Assembly (NCBI GenBank): GCA_963822435.1
Contig: CAWGHN010000004.1
Location: forward strand, 620,001-684,000
From: JAUYQR01 sp963822435
GTDB taxonomy: Bacteria > Pseudomonadota > Alphaproteobacteria > Rhodobacterales > Rhodobacteraceae
Reading direction: 5' to 3'
Length of the DNA: 64,000 nt
The position numbers and the translations under genes were made by a program. Numbering within the stretch: the first letter of the stretch is position 1; each line of letters opens with the position of its first letter. The notes below the pieces were generated by a model, which worked only from the letters and a program-made list of their open reading frames with translations, had not been told where the DNA came from and searched no databases. Below are positions 51,892-60,460 of this stretch, piece by piece.

Positions 51892-52466
51892 GGGTGATCC
51901 TCGTGCAGCGCGCGCGGGATCGCCGGGCCGCAGGTATAGTTTGAAAAGGTGGCAGCGAATCCGCCGCGCTCGGGCGAACAGGCCATCGGGCCAATCATTG
52001 CGGGGCCGTCGGGCAGATGCGCCAGCCGTGTCATCCGCCAAAGGCCGGAGGGTTCCTGCACATCGACGCGGACGGCGCTGCCGTGGCGGGTCAGGCGCAG
52101 CGTGATCGGGCTGGCGGGGAACGACAGGGGCAGCGTGGCCCAATCGGACTGGCCGTTGGTGACCACGGTGGAAAACACCGGCTGGCCGTCGGTGTGTTCA
52201 ATGCCGGCCTTGATCCAGTGCGTGTCCGACAGCCGCAGCATCAGGCCGGCCTGATCGTAAAGCGCCTGATAATCGGCGGTCACCGTGACGCGGGCGGTGA
52301 AATCGCCGGACACCGGATGGGCAAGGTGGTGGCCGGAATGGCGGGTGAAGCCGTAGAAGGTTTCGCGCCAGAAATCGGTGGCGGGGCCGGTGGTGACGGT
52401 CAGCCCGTCCGCACCTTCGGTCATGGCGGCAGGCGGGTTGAGCCATGTCATGTCACCGAAGGTCAT
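51888..52466 (-). CDS. DUF1349 protein inside the pseudouridine operon
   Basis: 192 aa, no signal peptide, a concanavalin-like beta-sandwich of the DUF1349 type: TGPATDFWRETFYGFTRHSG, then FTARVTVTADYQALYDQAGL and HWIKAGIEHTDGQ. These proteins are related to domains found with glycosidases and may bind sugars or nucleosides; activity unknown. Both ends overlap neighbours by ATGA (psuK before, psuG after), so it is translated with them. That placement is the only clue to function. Confidence 0.85.
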   Translation of the reverse strand: MTFGDMTWLNPPAAMTEGADGLTVTTGPATDFWRETFYGFTRHSGHHLAHPVSGDFTARVTVTADYQALYDQAGLMLRLSDTHWIKAGIEHTDGQPVFSTVVTNGQSDWATLPLSFPASPITLRLTRHGSAVRVDVQEPSGLWRMTRLAHLPDGPAMIGPMACSPERGGFAATFSNYTCGPAIPRALHEDHP

Positions 52467-53359
52467 GAACCGATCTCTCCCGATACATAGGCGGCGGCGG
52501 CGCGCAATGCCTCGGCCAAGGCAGCCTCGCGCGGCAAACCCCGGGTTTCGGCAACGATATGAGCGGCCATGAAGGTGTCGCCCGCGCCGGTGACGCGGGT
52601 CACCAGAACAGGAGGCGGGCTGCCCTCGATCACGCCCGCGCCCCTGCGGCCTTCGGCGGCAGCGCGGCCGCCATCGGTCACCAGCACCGCAGCGGCGCCG
52701 CGATCCAGCAGCGCGCGGGCGGCCTCTGGCGCAGTGGCGCTTTGCACTTTCGACAGGATGTTGGCCTCTTCAAGGTTCACGTAAAGCGTGGCGGCGGGAT
52801 GCCCAAGCAGGGGAAGCAACCGCTCCGCCTTGCCCGGCGAGGCCGGGGCCACGCGCAGGTCTGCGGCGGCAAAAAGCGGCGAGGCGGCAATGTCGGCCAG
52901 AAGCGCCTCGGTCAGGTTGCCATCCAGCGCGATGGGGCCGGACCAGGGCGCATCGGCGCTGCCAAGCCGTGCATCGGCCAGCGGGCGCAGGATCTTGTCG
53001 CCCGCCGCCTCCAGCGAGTGGGCATCGGCGATGGCGGCGATCAGACCGTTGGCACCCTCGATGGCCATGTAGCGGTCGGTCGGCAGATCGTCAGAGCGGT
53101 AGACATGCGCGGTGACAAGGCCCATCCGGTCGCAGGCGGCAATCAATTCGTCGCCTTCGGCATCACGGCCAATGGCAGTCAGCAGGGCAGGGGTCATCCC
53201 GAACCGGCGCAGCGTCATGGCGATGTTCATCGCCACGCCACCGGGCAGCCGGGTGATGCGGCCCGGCACATCCGACCCCACACGCATCGAGGTTGGCGCG
53301 CGGCCGATGATGTCCCACAGGATGGAACCGATGCAGAGGATATCGGGCGATGCTGACAT
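52463..53359 (-). CDS. psuK: PfkB-family kinase, probable pseudouridine kinase
   Basis: 298 aa ribokinase-like kinase. N-terminal ILCIGSILWDIIGRAPTSM and the substrate-binding GGVAMNIAMTLRRFG are seen, and RVTGAGDTFMAAHIVAE gives the anion hole and catalytic aspartate. Family members phosphorylate sugars or nucleosides. Its place directly ahead of psuG makes pseudouridine the likely substrate, giving pseudouridine 5'-phosphate. It is the first gene of the unit, with its promoter in the 161-bp gap to the divergent methyltransferase-like gene. Confidence 0.88.
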   Translation of the reverse strand: MSASPDILCIGSILWDIIGRAPTSMRVGSDVPGRITRLPGGVAMNIAMTLRRFGMTPALLTAIGRDAEGDELIAACDRMGLVTAHVYRSDDLPTDRYMAIEGANGLIAAIADAHSLEAAGDKILRPLADARLGSADAPWSGPIALDGNLTEALLADIAASPLFAAADLRVAPASPGKAERLLPLLGHPAATLYVNLEEANILSKVQSATAPEAARALLDRGAAAVLVTDGGRAAAEGRRGAGVIEGSPPPVLVTRVTGAGDTFMAAHIVAETRGLPREAALAEALRAAAAYVSGEIGS

Positions 53360-53520
53360 GGCGAACCTTCTGCCGCGAAACCGGCCGGCGGGCAAGGCGC
53401 CATCCCGCGTGCGTTGGCAGCAGGGCAGGAATCATCCTGAGGGGAGGGGTTTCATGCTATGCTTACGGCCATCCGCCGGGGCGGGTTTGCCCCTGGTGCG
53501 ACGCAAAGGGGGGTGGACAG

Positions 53521-54459
53521 ATGGCGGGTCTTGAAAAGTTGCTTTCCGCAGAAAGACCCTGGCTTGCCGATGGCGGGCTGGAGACGGTGATGATCTACGA
53601 CGAAGGCCTGGACCTGCCGTACTTCGCGGCGTTCACCCTGCTTGACAGCGACGCCGGGAAAGACGCGCTGTCGCGCTATTTCCGGCGGTTTGCCGGGTTG
53701 GCGCGCAAGGCCGGCACGGGGTTCGTGCTGGACACGCCGACATGGCGGGCCGGAACCACCTGGGGGGCGGTGATGGGGCTGGACCCGTCTGAGGTGCGTC
53801 GCATCAATCTTGAGGCGGGGCGGTACGGACACGCGCTGCGCACGGCGCTGGAGGAAGACGGCACCGACACCGTGCTGAACGGAGTGATCGGTCCTTCGGG
53901 CGATGGCTATGCGCTGGACCGGGCGCTGAGCGGCACCGAGGCGAAAGCCCGCCATCAGCCTCAGATGGATGCGCTGGCCGACGCGGGCGTTGATCTGGTC
54001 AGCGCAGTAACGATGACCCATTCGGGCGAGGCGATCGGCATCGCGCGGGCCGCGACTGCGGCAGGGATGCCGGTGGCGGTATCCTTTACGGTCGAGACAG
54101 ACGGCAGGCTGCCCTCTGGCGAAACGCTGGCCGATGCCATTGCGGCAACAGATGACGCAACCGGGGGTGCTCCGATTTATCACATGATAAACTGCGCGCA
54201 TCCCACGCATTTCATGAATATTTTGGCCGGCGACTGGGTGGCCAGGATTGGCGGCGTTCGCGCCAATGCCTCGCGGATGAGCCATGCCGAACTGGACGTG
54301 GCGACGGAACTTGACGCGGGCGACCCAGACGAGTTCGGCCGCCTTTACCGCGACCTCGGGGCGCTGCTGCCGGGGTTGCGGGTGATCGGCGGGTGCTGCG
54401 GTTCGGATCACCGGCACGTCGGCGCGGCGTCCCGCCATCTGCACCATCCGGTTGCGTGA
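53521..54459 (+). CDS. Homocysteine S-methyltransferase family protein
   Basis: 312 aa. TIM-barrel methyltransferase with zinc ligands in YHMINCAHPTHF (about residue 223) and VIGGCCGSDHRH near the C-terminus. The N-terminal LADGGLETVMIYDEGLDLP and LDTPTWRAGTTWGA blocks fit the Hcy/BHMT family. The methyl donor (S-methylmethionine, betaine or another) is unknown. It stops 3 bp from the end of the convergent enolase-superfamily gene. Confidence 0.82.
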   Translation: MAGLEKLLSAERPWLADGGLETVMIYDEGLDLPYFAAFTLLDSDAGKDALSRYFRRFAGLARKAGTGFVLDTPTWRAGTTWGAVMGLDPSEVRRINLEAGRYGHALRTALEEDGTDTVLNGVIGPSGDGYALDRALSGTEAKARHQPQMDALADAGVDLVSAVTMTHSGEAIGIARAATAAGMPVAVSFTVETDGRLPSGETLADAIAATDDATGGAPIYHMINCAHPTHFMNILAGDWVARIGGVRANASRMSHAELDVATELDAGDPDEFGRLYRDLGALLPGLRVIGGCCGSDHRHVGAASRHLHHPVA

Positions 54460-54462
54460 CGC

Positions 54463-55632
54463 TTACTGCTTGCGAAACTGGCTGCCATAGCCGCCGGAGC
54501 GTCCATCGGGAAATGGCCCTTCGGCGAGGTAGCGCTCGTGGCAGCGCCGGAGCGCCTTGGGGTCCAGCGTCACGCCAAGGCCGGGGCCGTCTGGCACTTG
54601 GGTAACGCCGTTTTCAAGGCCGAAAGGCCCGCCTTCGATAACATCGTCGGCATACCAGCGGAACAGGGTCTGGCTGGCCCCTCGCACATGTTCCAAGGCG
54701 GCGGACACTTGCAGGTAGGCCGCGCTGGCGATGCCGGTTTCGCCGGAATGGAAGCGGAAGCCGACGTTGAATGTCTCGCAGGCGCGGATGAAATCAGCGG
54801 TCCGGCGGATGCCGCCATGTTCGTTGATGTTGGTCACGACGGCATCGGGGCAGCGCAGCGCCACGGCTTTCGGCAGGTCGATGGAGTGGGCTGAAAACGG
54901 GATGTCGCAATGGGTGCGCAGATCTGCCATTTCTTCATACGTCTCAGCGGGTTCTTCAAACCAACTGATGTGGAATGGCGCAAGCCTGCGCAGCGCATCG
55001 CGGGCGGTGGGAACCGTCCAGCCACCGTTGGCATCCAGTTGCAACGGACGCTCGCCGATGGCTGCGCGCACTTCGCGCACCATCCGGATCTCCTCGTCCA
55101 GCGCCACCGCGCCGACCTTGCCTTCAAAGATCGTCGAACCGTGGCGTTCGATCATCAGCGCGCAATACCGCGCCACCTCGACCGGAGTGCTTTCGCCGGG
55201 GTGCGCCGCTCCGGGCCAGCGGTAGGAGAAATACTCGGTCAGCGCAATCTCATGCCGCACCGCGCCGCCCAAGAGGCGGTAAAGCGGCACACCTTCGGTT
55301 TTGCCGCGCGCATCCCACATCGCCATCTCGATCCCGCCAAACACCCGCCGCGCGGCCAGCACGTTGCCCCAAGGGGTGTAGCGCATCCCCGGCACCAGCT
55401 TTGCCTCGGCGGTCGTGATGTCGCGCAGGTCGTGGCCGATCAGGCGCTGGCCCGCTGCCATCACATCCGCCGCACGGTCGCCGTCGGCACATTCACCAAG
55501 GCCGATCACACCGTCTTCGGTTTCCAACTGGATCACCGTCTTGGTCAGTGACGCGATGGCCCCATAGCTGAACCGGTAGGGCGCGTGGAACGGGATGTTC
55601 ACCGGCAGGGCGGTGATCGCGCGGATTTTCAT
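54463..55632 (-). CDS. Mandelate racemase/muconate lactonizing family (enolase superfamily)
   Basis: 389 aa. The capping domain opens with MKIRAITALPVNIPFHAPY. Barrel metal ligands are in LQLDANGGWT (D), SWFEEPAETYE (E) and the third strand around VVTNINEHGGIRR. FEGKVGAVAL sits where the general-base lysine usually lies and FRFHSGETGIA could supply a histidine. This mix is closer to sugar-acid dehydratases than to true muconate enzymes; substrate unknown. The start is chosen at MKIRAI because the frame further upstream is composition only. Confidence 0.82.
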   Translation of the reverse strand: MKIRAITALPVNIPFHAPYRFSYGAIASLTKTVIQLETEDGVIGLGECADGDRAADVMAAGQRLIGHDLRDITTAEAKLVPGMRYTPWGNVLAARRVFGGIEMAMWDARGKTEGVPLYRLLGGAVRHEIALTEYFSYRWPGAAHPGESTPVEVARYCALMIERHGSTIFEGKVGAVALDEEIRMVREVRAAIGERPLQLDANGGWTVPTARDALRRLAPFHISWFEEPAETYEEMADLRTHCDIPFSAHSIDLPKAVALRCPDAVVTNINEHGGIRRTADFIRACETFNVGFRFHSGETGIASAAYLQVSAALEHVRGASQTLFRWYADDVIEGGPFGLENGVTQVPDGPGLGVTLDPKALRRCHERYLAEGPFPDGRSGGYGSQFRKQ

Positions 55633-55823
55633 GGCTGCCCCTTGCGTGTGAACATGTCGGCAGGCTACCGCCCCCGCGGCCGACCGCACCACAGGTTGCG
55701 ACACCATCCAGCCGATTTCAGCCCGTTTCGCGCCGTTTCCGCCGGTTATCCGGGCGAATGGCCCTTGCAACGGCAACCCTGGCAGGGTAAGGCGCACGCA
55801 CTTCACAGGTGGGGCTTGGGCTT

Positions 55824-55844
55824 TTGCGGGGAGAAATCCCGCAA
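55824..55844 (+). promoter_or_regulatory. Hairpin in the rpsB leader
   Basis: TTGCGGG / CCCGCAA, a perfect 7-bp stem with a 7-nt GAGAAAT loop, lies 69 bp before the rpsB start in the 280-bp gap after the divergent enolase-superfamily gene. Ribosomal-protein leaders are often self-regulated by S2. I see no further motif to prove it, and no convincing promoter. Confidence 0.35.
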
Positions 55845-55912
55845 GGTCCGCCGGTTGGGGCGCAAGCTCTGAAGACGGCTTCACCGAGGATCAAACCGGA
55901 AAAGGACAAGGC

Positions 55913-56677
55913 ATGGCTCTTCCCGAGTTCACCATGCGTCAGCTTTTGGAAGCTGGCGTTCACTACGGCCACCAGACCGCACGCTGGAACCCCAAGATGG
56001 GCCCGTACATCTACGGCGACCGTAACGGCATCCACATTCTTGACCTGACGCAGACCGTTCCCTTGCTGGATCAGGCGCTGAAGATGGTGCGCGACACCGT
56101 CGCCAAGGGCGGGCGCATCCTGTTCGTCGGCACCAAGCGTCAGGCGCAAAAGCCGATCGCCGAAGCGGCCGAGCGTTGCGCACAGTTCTACATGAACCAC
56201 CGCTGGCTTGGCGGCACGCTGACCAACTGGAAAACCATCAGCGCCTCGATCCAGCGGCTGAAGCATCTGGACGAAGTGCTGGGGCAGGGCGCCGAAGGCC
56301 TGACCAAGAAAGAGCGTCTGGGCATGGAACGTGACCAGGCCAAGTTGCAGGCGTCGCTGGGCGGCATCCGCGAAATGGGCGGCACCCCGGACCTGATCTT
56401 CATCATCGACGTTGGCAAGGAAGACCTTGCCATCCTCGAAGCGCAGAAGCTGGGCATCCCGGTCGTCGGCATCGTCGACACCAACTGCTCGCCGAAGGGC
56501 GTCACCCACGTGATCCCCGGCAACGATGACGCGGCCCGCGCCATCCAGCTTTACTGCGACCTGATTTCCCGTGCGGCCCTTGACGGCATGTCGGCCCAGA
56601 TGGGCGCGGCGGGTGTCGACCTTGGCGCGCTTGAAGCAGCCCCGGAAGAAGAAGCTGTCGCCGACGTCGAGGCGTAA
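55913..56677 (+). CDS. rpsB: 30S ribosomal protein S2
   Basis: 254 aa. N-terminus MALPEFTMRQLLEAGVHYGH and the signature WNPKMGPYIYGDRNGIHILDL are diagnostic; FYMNHRWLGGTLTNWKTI follows. A C-terminal extension rich in Glu/Ala (about 230-254) is usual in alphaproteobacteria. It binds 16S rRNA on the 30S head and is followed by tsf, the standard arrangement. Confidence 0.98.
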   Translation: MALPEFTMRQLLEAGVHYGHQTARWNPKMGPYIYGDRNGIHILDLTQTVPLLDQALKMVRDTVAKGGRILFVGTKRQAQKPIAEAAERCAQFYMNHRWLGGTLTNWKTISASIQRLKHLDEVLGQGAEGLTKKERLGMERDQAKLQASLGGIREMGGTPDLIFIIDVGKEDLAILEAQKLGIPVVGIVDTNCSPKGVTHVIPGNDDAARAIQLYCDLISRAALDGMSAQMGAAGVDLGALEAAPEEEAVADVEA

Positions 56678-56745
56678 GCGCCTGTCACGGAACCTTCACC
56701 CGGCGGGTCTATCCCGCCGGGCTACCAATTTCAGGAGATGAGACG

Positions 56746-57654
56746 ATGACAGTCACCGCCCAGATGGTGAAGGAACTGCGCGAATCAACCGGCGCAGGCA
56801 TGATGGATGCGAAGAAGGCCCTTGTTGAAAACAATGGCGACATGGATGCCGCGGTGGATTGGCTGCGCACCAAAGGTCTGGCGAAAGCCGCCAAGAAAGC
56901 CGACCGCGTGGCCGCCGAAGGCTTGGTTGGCGTTGCCGTCAGCGATGGCCGTGGCGTCGCGGTCGAGATCAACTCGGAAACCGATTTCGTGGCGAAGAAT
57001 GCCGATTTCCAGTCGCTGGTGCGCGAAGTGGCCAAGGTCGCCCTGCAAACCGGTGACAGCGTCGAGGTTGTTCGCGCCGCCGATCTGAACGGCAAGACCG
57101 TGGAAACCGTGATCCAGGAAGCCGTCGCCCGCATCGGCGAGAACATGACGCTGCGCCGCCTGCACGTTCTGGAAGGCGACACCGTGGTGTCCTACGTCCA
57201 CAACTCGGCTGCCGAGGGCATGGGCAAGATCGGTGTGCTGGTCGCGCTGAAAGGCCCGGCTGACAAGGCGCAGGCGATTGGCAAGCAGTTCGCGATGCAC
57301 ATCGCCGCAACCGCGCCGCTGGCTCTGTCGGAAGGCCATCTCGACCCGGCGGTGCTGGAGCGGGAATTGGCCGTGCAGACAGCCAAGGCCTTGGAAGAAA
57401 ACGCCTCTTCGGCCAAGCCAAAGCCGGACGCGGTGATCCACAACAACATCATCCCGGGCCGGATGAAGCGGTATCTGTCGGAAAACACGCTTCTGGGCCA
57501 GGCCTTCGTGATCAACCCTGACCTGACGGTCGAAGCCGCGGCCAAGGAAGCCGGCGTCGAGATCACCGGTTACGCCCGCGTCGCCGTGGGCGAGGGGATC
57601 GAGAAGAAGGAAGAAGATTTCGCCGCCGAAGTCGCAAAGATGGCGCAGGGCTGA
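56746..57654 (+). CDS. tsf: Elongation factor Ts
   Basis: 302 aa. It exchanges GDP for GTP on EF-Tu. The N-terminal VKELRESTGAGMMDAKKAL and the Tu-interacting TDFVAKNADFQ are diagnostic; two dimer-like core subdomains follow. CAGGAGATG (GGAG) precedes the ATG. A strong terminator lies 24 bp after the stop. Confidence 0.98.
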   Translation: MTVTAQMVKELRESTGAGMMDAKKALVENNGDMDAAVDWLRTKGLAKAAKKADRVAAEGLVGVAVSDGRGVAVEINSETDFVAKNADFQSLVREVAKVALQTGDSVEVVRAADLNGKTVETVIQEAVARIGENMTLRRLHVLEGDTVVSYVHNSAAEGMGKIGVLVALKGPADKAQAIGKQFAMHIAATAPLALSEGHLDPAVLERELAVQTAKALEENASSAKPKPDAVIHNNIIPGRMKRYLSENTLLGQAFVINPDLTVEAAAKEAGVEITGYARVAVGEGIEKKEEDFAAEVAKMAQG

Positions 57655-57678
57655 TCTTTTCGAAACCACAAGGGCAGG

Positions 57679-57705
57679 GGGCCGGTGCAATGCGCCGGCC
57701 CTTTT
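57679..57705 (+). terminator. Rho-independent terminator of rpsB-tsf
   Basis: GGGCCGG / CCGGCCC with a 9-nt loop followed by TTTT, directly after tsf. Confidence 0.8.
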
Positions 57706-57735
57706 GCTTTGGCTGCCCGCCGGCGTGCAAAAGAA

Positions 57736-57766
57736 AACGGCGCGGTCCTGGGGAGACCGCGCCGTT
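57736..57766 (-). terminator. Strong minus-strand terminator facing tsf
   Basis: A perfect 12-bp stem AACGGCGCGGTC / GACCGCGCCGTT with a 7-nt loop. On the minus strand it runs into TTTTCTTTTG, so it ends transcripts coming from the LuxR gene or from a small RNA in between. Confidence 0.75.
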
Positions 57767-57986
57767 CCCTATGTCTTGCCCCCGACCCTTGGGGATGGGA
57801 CCACGCAAGAGCAAGACTGAAGTCGACCTTTGACGGTCTTTGCAAAATGCCCTTGCGGGCGCTACCAACAAACCGACAACGGCAAATACAAGATCCGCGC
57901 CGCGTTCCGGCGAAATCGCCGCAACACCGATAAAATCGCAGATGACGCTACGTCAATCGAGTGAGGAATGCCATACCTGCGGTCCC
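57767..57986 (-). other. 220-bp non-coding stretch between terminator and luxR gene
   Basis: No gene can be supported here. On the minus strand it contains a palindrome TGACG-TAG-CGTCA (57943-57955) and a loose promoter-like pair TTGACG-15-TTTTAT just after the luxR stop. It ends at the strong minus-strand terminator. It is either a long luxR 3' untranslated region or a small RNA of about 200 nt; the promoter is weak and I would not call it firmly. Confidence 0.25.
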
Positions 57987-58772
57987 TCAGTTCGCCGCTT
58001 TTGCCAGATCTGAGGACCGCTGGAAGATCATGTTCAACAGCGCGCCCTTGGCGACTGCCTGCGCCGTGGTCTCGACGGCCAGCGCCTCGCGTGCAAGACG
58101 CAGGTGCTTTTCCACCATCGCGGCCGACACCCCCATCAACAGCGCCACGTCCTGCGTGGTCTTGCCATCGGCCACCCATTCCAGCGCCTCGCGCTGGCGA
58201 GGCGACAGCGCGCGGTGACGGCTGAGCTGCGGCAGATGCACGATCGTCAGGTGCATCATGTTGGCCACGGCAAGGATCTCTGTCCCGCTTTCGGCAAAGA
58301 TCGCCTCGACATCCGCCGTCGACAGGCCGATGTCGGCAATCAGCCCCAGCGCGCCCTTTGATCGGGAGGACGCGTTGGGAAAGCTGACCGAGATCCCCGC
58401 CGTGACCCCCATCGCGGCATTCAGGCGCACCGCATCGGCCTCGTCTGCGGTCAGGCGGCCCGCTTCGAACGCTTCTTTTACCCACGCCCAGGTGCAGATG
58501 CCCGAACTGCGCTCGGCCCAGCGAAACACCGGCGTGCGTGCATAAAAACCGCCGCGAAAGTAGCGGTTCACATAGTCGGCGTCGCAGGTGGACAAGAACA
58601 ACGCATCATCCGGGTCGCCGATCGTGGTAGCATGACGAAACCGGGTAAAGCCGTAATTGACCCGCGAAAACCCGAGGGACGCGAAATGTCGGGTGCCCAA
58701 GGCCCATGCGTCATCAATGGTTCCGGTGGCGGCGATACGGTTCAACAGGTCCAGAACAAGCGTTTCGGTCAC
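57987..58772 (-). CDS. LuxR-family regulator with a modified autoinducer-binding domain
   Basis: 261 aa. The N-terminal half has the autoinducer-binding spacing DYVNRYFRGGFYARTPVFRW...CTW and the C-terminal half a LuxR helix-turn-helix (LSPRQREALEWVADGKTTQD, VSAAMVEKHL). Against TraR, W57 is Tyr, Y61 is kept, the acyl-amide-binding D70 is Thr, P71 and W85 are kept. The loss of D70 suggests a ligand other than a normal acyl-homoserine lactone. No luxI gene is in the window, so it is a LuxR solo here. Upstream, bases 58773-58919 hold no clear site. Confidence 0.85.
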   Translation of the reverse strand: MTETLVLDLLNRIAATGTIDDAWALGTRHFASLGFSRVNYGFTRFRHATTIGDPDDALFLSTCDADYVNRYFRGGFYARTPVFRWAERSSGICTWAWVKEAFEAGRLTADEADAVRLNAAMGVTAGISVSFPNASSRSKGALGLIADIGLSTADVEAIFAESGTEILAVANMMHLTIVHLPQLSRHRALSPRQREALEWVADGKTTQDVALLMGVSAAMVEKHLRLAREALAVETTAQAVAKGALLNMIFQRSSDLAKAAN

Positions 58773-58919
58773 AATGAATCCTTTCCCCGCGACGGCAGGA
58801 ACGTTGCCCGAACGGAAACAAGGCAGCCCCTGACCTTCACTTTGTTGTCTTAAGGCTGGGCAAGCGATCTGTCGAGACGAATGGCAACCAGAACGCGAAG
58901 ACGCAGGCTCCGACCGGGG

Positions 58920-59588
58920 TCAGAGCCGCGCCGACAGGTGCGTGACCAGGCCGGGCAGGGCTGCGAAATCATCAAAAATCGCTTTGGCACCAAGGCTTTC
59001 AACGGCAGAGTTACGGTAACCGTGGGTGAACAACGCGAACGCTAGTCCGGCATTTGCAGCGGTTTCAGCGTCCACTTCGCTGTCACCTACAAAGAGCACG
59101 CGGTCACAGCCTAGCCGCGTCCGGGCGGCCAAAAGGGGGGCCGGATGCGGCTTTCTCTGGGGCAGGGTGTCACCACCGACGATCACGCCGAACTGCCGGT
59201 CGAGGCCAAAGTGGCGCAGCACCGACCGCGCGGGACCGGTGGGCTTGTTGGTGCAGATCGCCAAGGGGTGTCCACGATCTGCAAGCTGCGCAACCGCTTC
59301 GCGGACATTGGGATAAAGCGTTGTCAGATCAACAGCGTCTTCGTAGACATTGATAAATTCCGCAACCATCCTGCGATGCTGATCAGCGTCGTCGGGCAGG
59401 CCCTGATGCGCAAGAAGACGCGCCACAAGCGCACCCACACCGTTGCCGATGAAGCTGCGCACGGTGGCGAAATCAAAGCCTGGCAGTCCATGCGCCGCAA
59501 AGACCATGTTTGCCGTGGCGTGGATATCCGGCGCGGAATCGATCAGCGTTCCGTCAAGGTCGAAAATCAGGCCGATCGCGTCAGCCAC
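58920..59588 (-). CDS. gph: Phosphoglycolate phosphatase
   Basis: 222 aa HAD-superfamily phosphatase. Nucleophile motif LIFDLDGTLIDSAPDI at the N-terminus, ICTNKP (motif II), lysine region near PQRKPHPAPLL and VLFVGDSEVDAETA (motif IV). It dephosphorylates 2-phosphoglycolate from photorespiration or DNA repair. The GTG at 59588 overlaps the end of rpe; no ATG lies nearby in frame. Coupling to rpe is the common arrangement. Confidence 0.9.
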   Translation of the reverse strand: MADAIGLIFDLDGTLIDSAPDIHATANMVFAAHGLPGFDFATVRSFIGNGVGALVARLLAHQGLPDDADQHRRMVAEFINVYEDAVDLTTLYPNVREAVAQLADRGHPLAICTNKPTGPARSVLRHFGLDRQFGVIVGGDTLPQRKPHPAPLLAARTRLGCDRVLFVGDSEVDAETAANAGLAFALFTHGYRNSAVESLGAKAIFDDFAALPGLVTHLSARL

Positions 59589-60273
59589 GGGCCGCCTCGG
59601 CGGCCGCGCGGATCGCTGCGATGTTTGCACCGTAAGGGGCGGAATTGCCAACCGATCCGCCCTTGAATACGGCCGAACCCGCAACCAGCACATCAGCCCC
59701 GGCCGCAGCTACCAGCGGGGCTGTGGCAACCGTCACGCCGCCGTCAATCTCGATATGGATCGGCCGATCACCAATCATGGCGCGCAGGGTTTGCACCTTG
59801 TCGACCTGCGAGGCGATGAAAGTCTGCCCGCCGAAGCCAGGGTTGACGGTCATCACGCAGACCAGATCGACCAGATCCAGCAGGTGCGGCAGCGCCTCCA
59901 ACCCGGTTCCGGGGTTAAGCGCCAGTCCAGATTTTTTACCTGTAGCACGAATGGCTTGCAAGGTGCGGTGAATGTGGGGGCCAGCCTCCAGATGCGCCGT
60001 GATGATATCGGCGCCAGCCGTGGCAAAGGCGTCGATATAGGGATCGACCGGCGCGATCATCAGATGCACGTCCATCACGCCTGCGATATGGGGCCGCAGC
60101 GCCGCGCACATTGCCGGACCAAAGGTCAGGTTCGGCACAAAGTGGCCATCCATCACATCGACATGCACCCAGTCGGCACCTTGCGCCTCGATTGCGCGAC
60201 ATTCGGCGCCAAAGTTGGCAAAGTCGGCGGCAAGGATGGAGGGGGCGATCTTGATCGAGCGGTCGAAGGGCAC
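59581..60273 (-). CDS. rpe: Ribulose-phosphate 3-epimerase
   Basis: 230 aa. It interconverts ribulose 5-phosphate and xylulose 5-phosphate in the pentose phosphate and Calvin cycles. IKIAPSILAADFANFG, VHVDVMDGHFVPNLTFGP (metal His/Asp), VMTVNPGFGGQTFI and EIDGGVTVAT are all diagnostic. I prefer the GTG at 60273, with AAGGAAG about 8 nt before it, because homologues start at FDRSIKIAPS. An ATG 11 codons upstream is possible. Confidence 0.95.
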   Translation of the reverse strand: MPFDRSIKIAPSILAADFANFGAECRAIEAQGADWVHVDVMDGHFVPNLTFGPAMCAALRPHIAGVMDVHLMIAPVDPYIDAFATAGADIITAHLEAGPHIHRTLQAIRATGKKSGLALNPGTGLEALPHLLDLVDLVCVMTVNPGFGGQTFIASQVDKVQTLRAMIGDRPIHIEIDGGVTVATAPLVAAAGADVLVAGSAVFKGGSVGNSAPYGANIAAIRAAAEAARG

Positions 60274-60345
60274 GGGCTGGCTTCCTTTGCGGCTTTCGCC
60301 GTGCATATCCTCAGGTCGCAGCAGTTTCCAGCCCTCCGTAGATTA

Positions 60346-60361
60346 CATAATACTGATTATG
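60346..60361. promoter_or_regulatory. AT-rich inverted repeat upstream of rpe
   Basis: CATAAT-ACTG-ATTATG, a perfect 6-bp inverted repeat, lies in a short AT-rich island (60340-60372) that stands out from the GC-rich surroundings. It is 73 bp upstream of the rpe start, so it likely contains the -10 region of the rpe-gph promoter, possibly with an operator. Confidence 0.45.
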
Positions 60362-60411
60362 CGATATTAAGATACAGGTTTCCGCCGCTCCATACCACGG
60401 CCCCACCAATG

Positions 60412-60438
60412 AAAAAGGCCCAGTCAATCGACCGGGCC
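60412..60438 (-). terminator. Terminator of ndk
   Basis: On the minus strand GGCCC-G-GTC pairs with GAC-T-GGGCC, followed by TTTTT, 23 bp after the ndk stop. Confidence 0.75.
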
Positions 60439-60460
60439 CCTTTCCTGCCGTTCAATCAGT

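Noticed and set aside
58773..58919. Search for a lux box before the LuxR gene
   Set aside because: No 18-20-bp palindrome of lux-box type seen.
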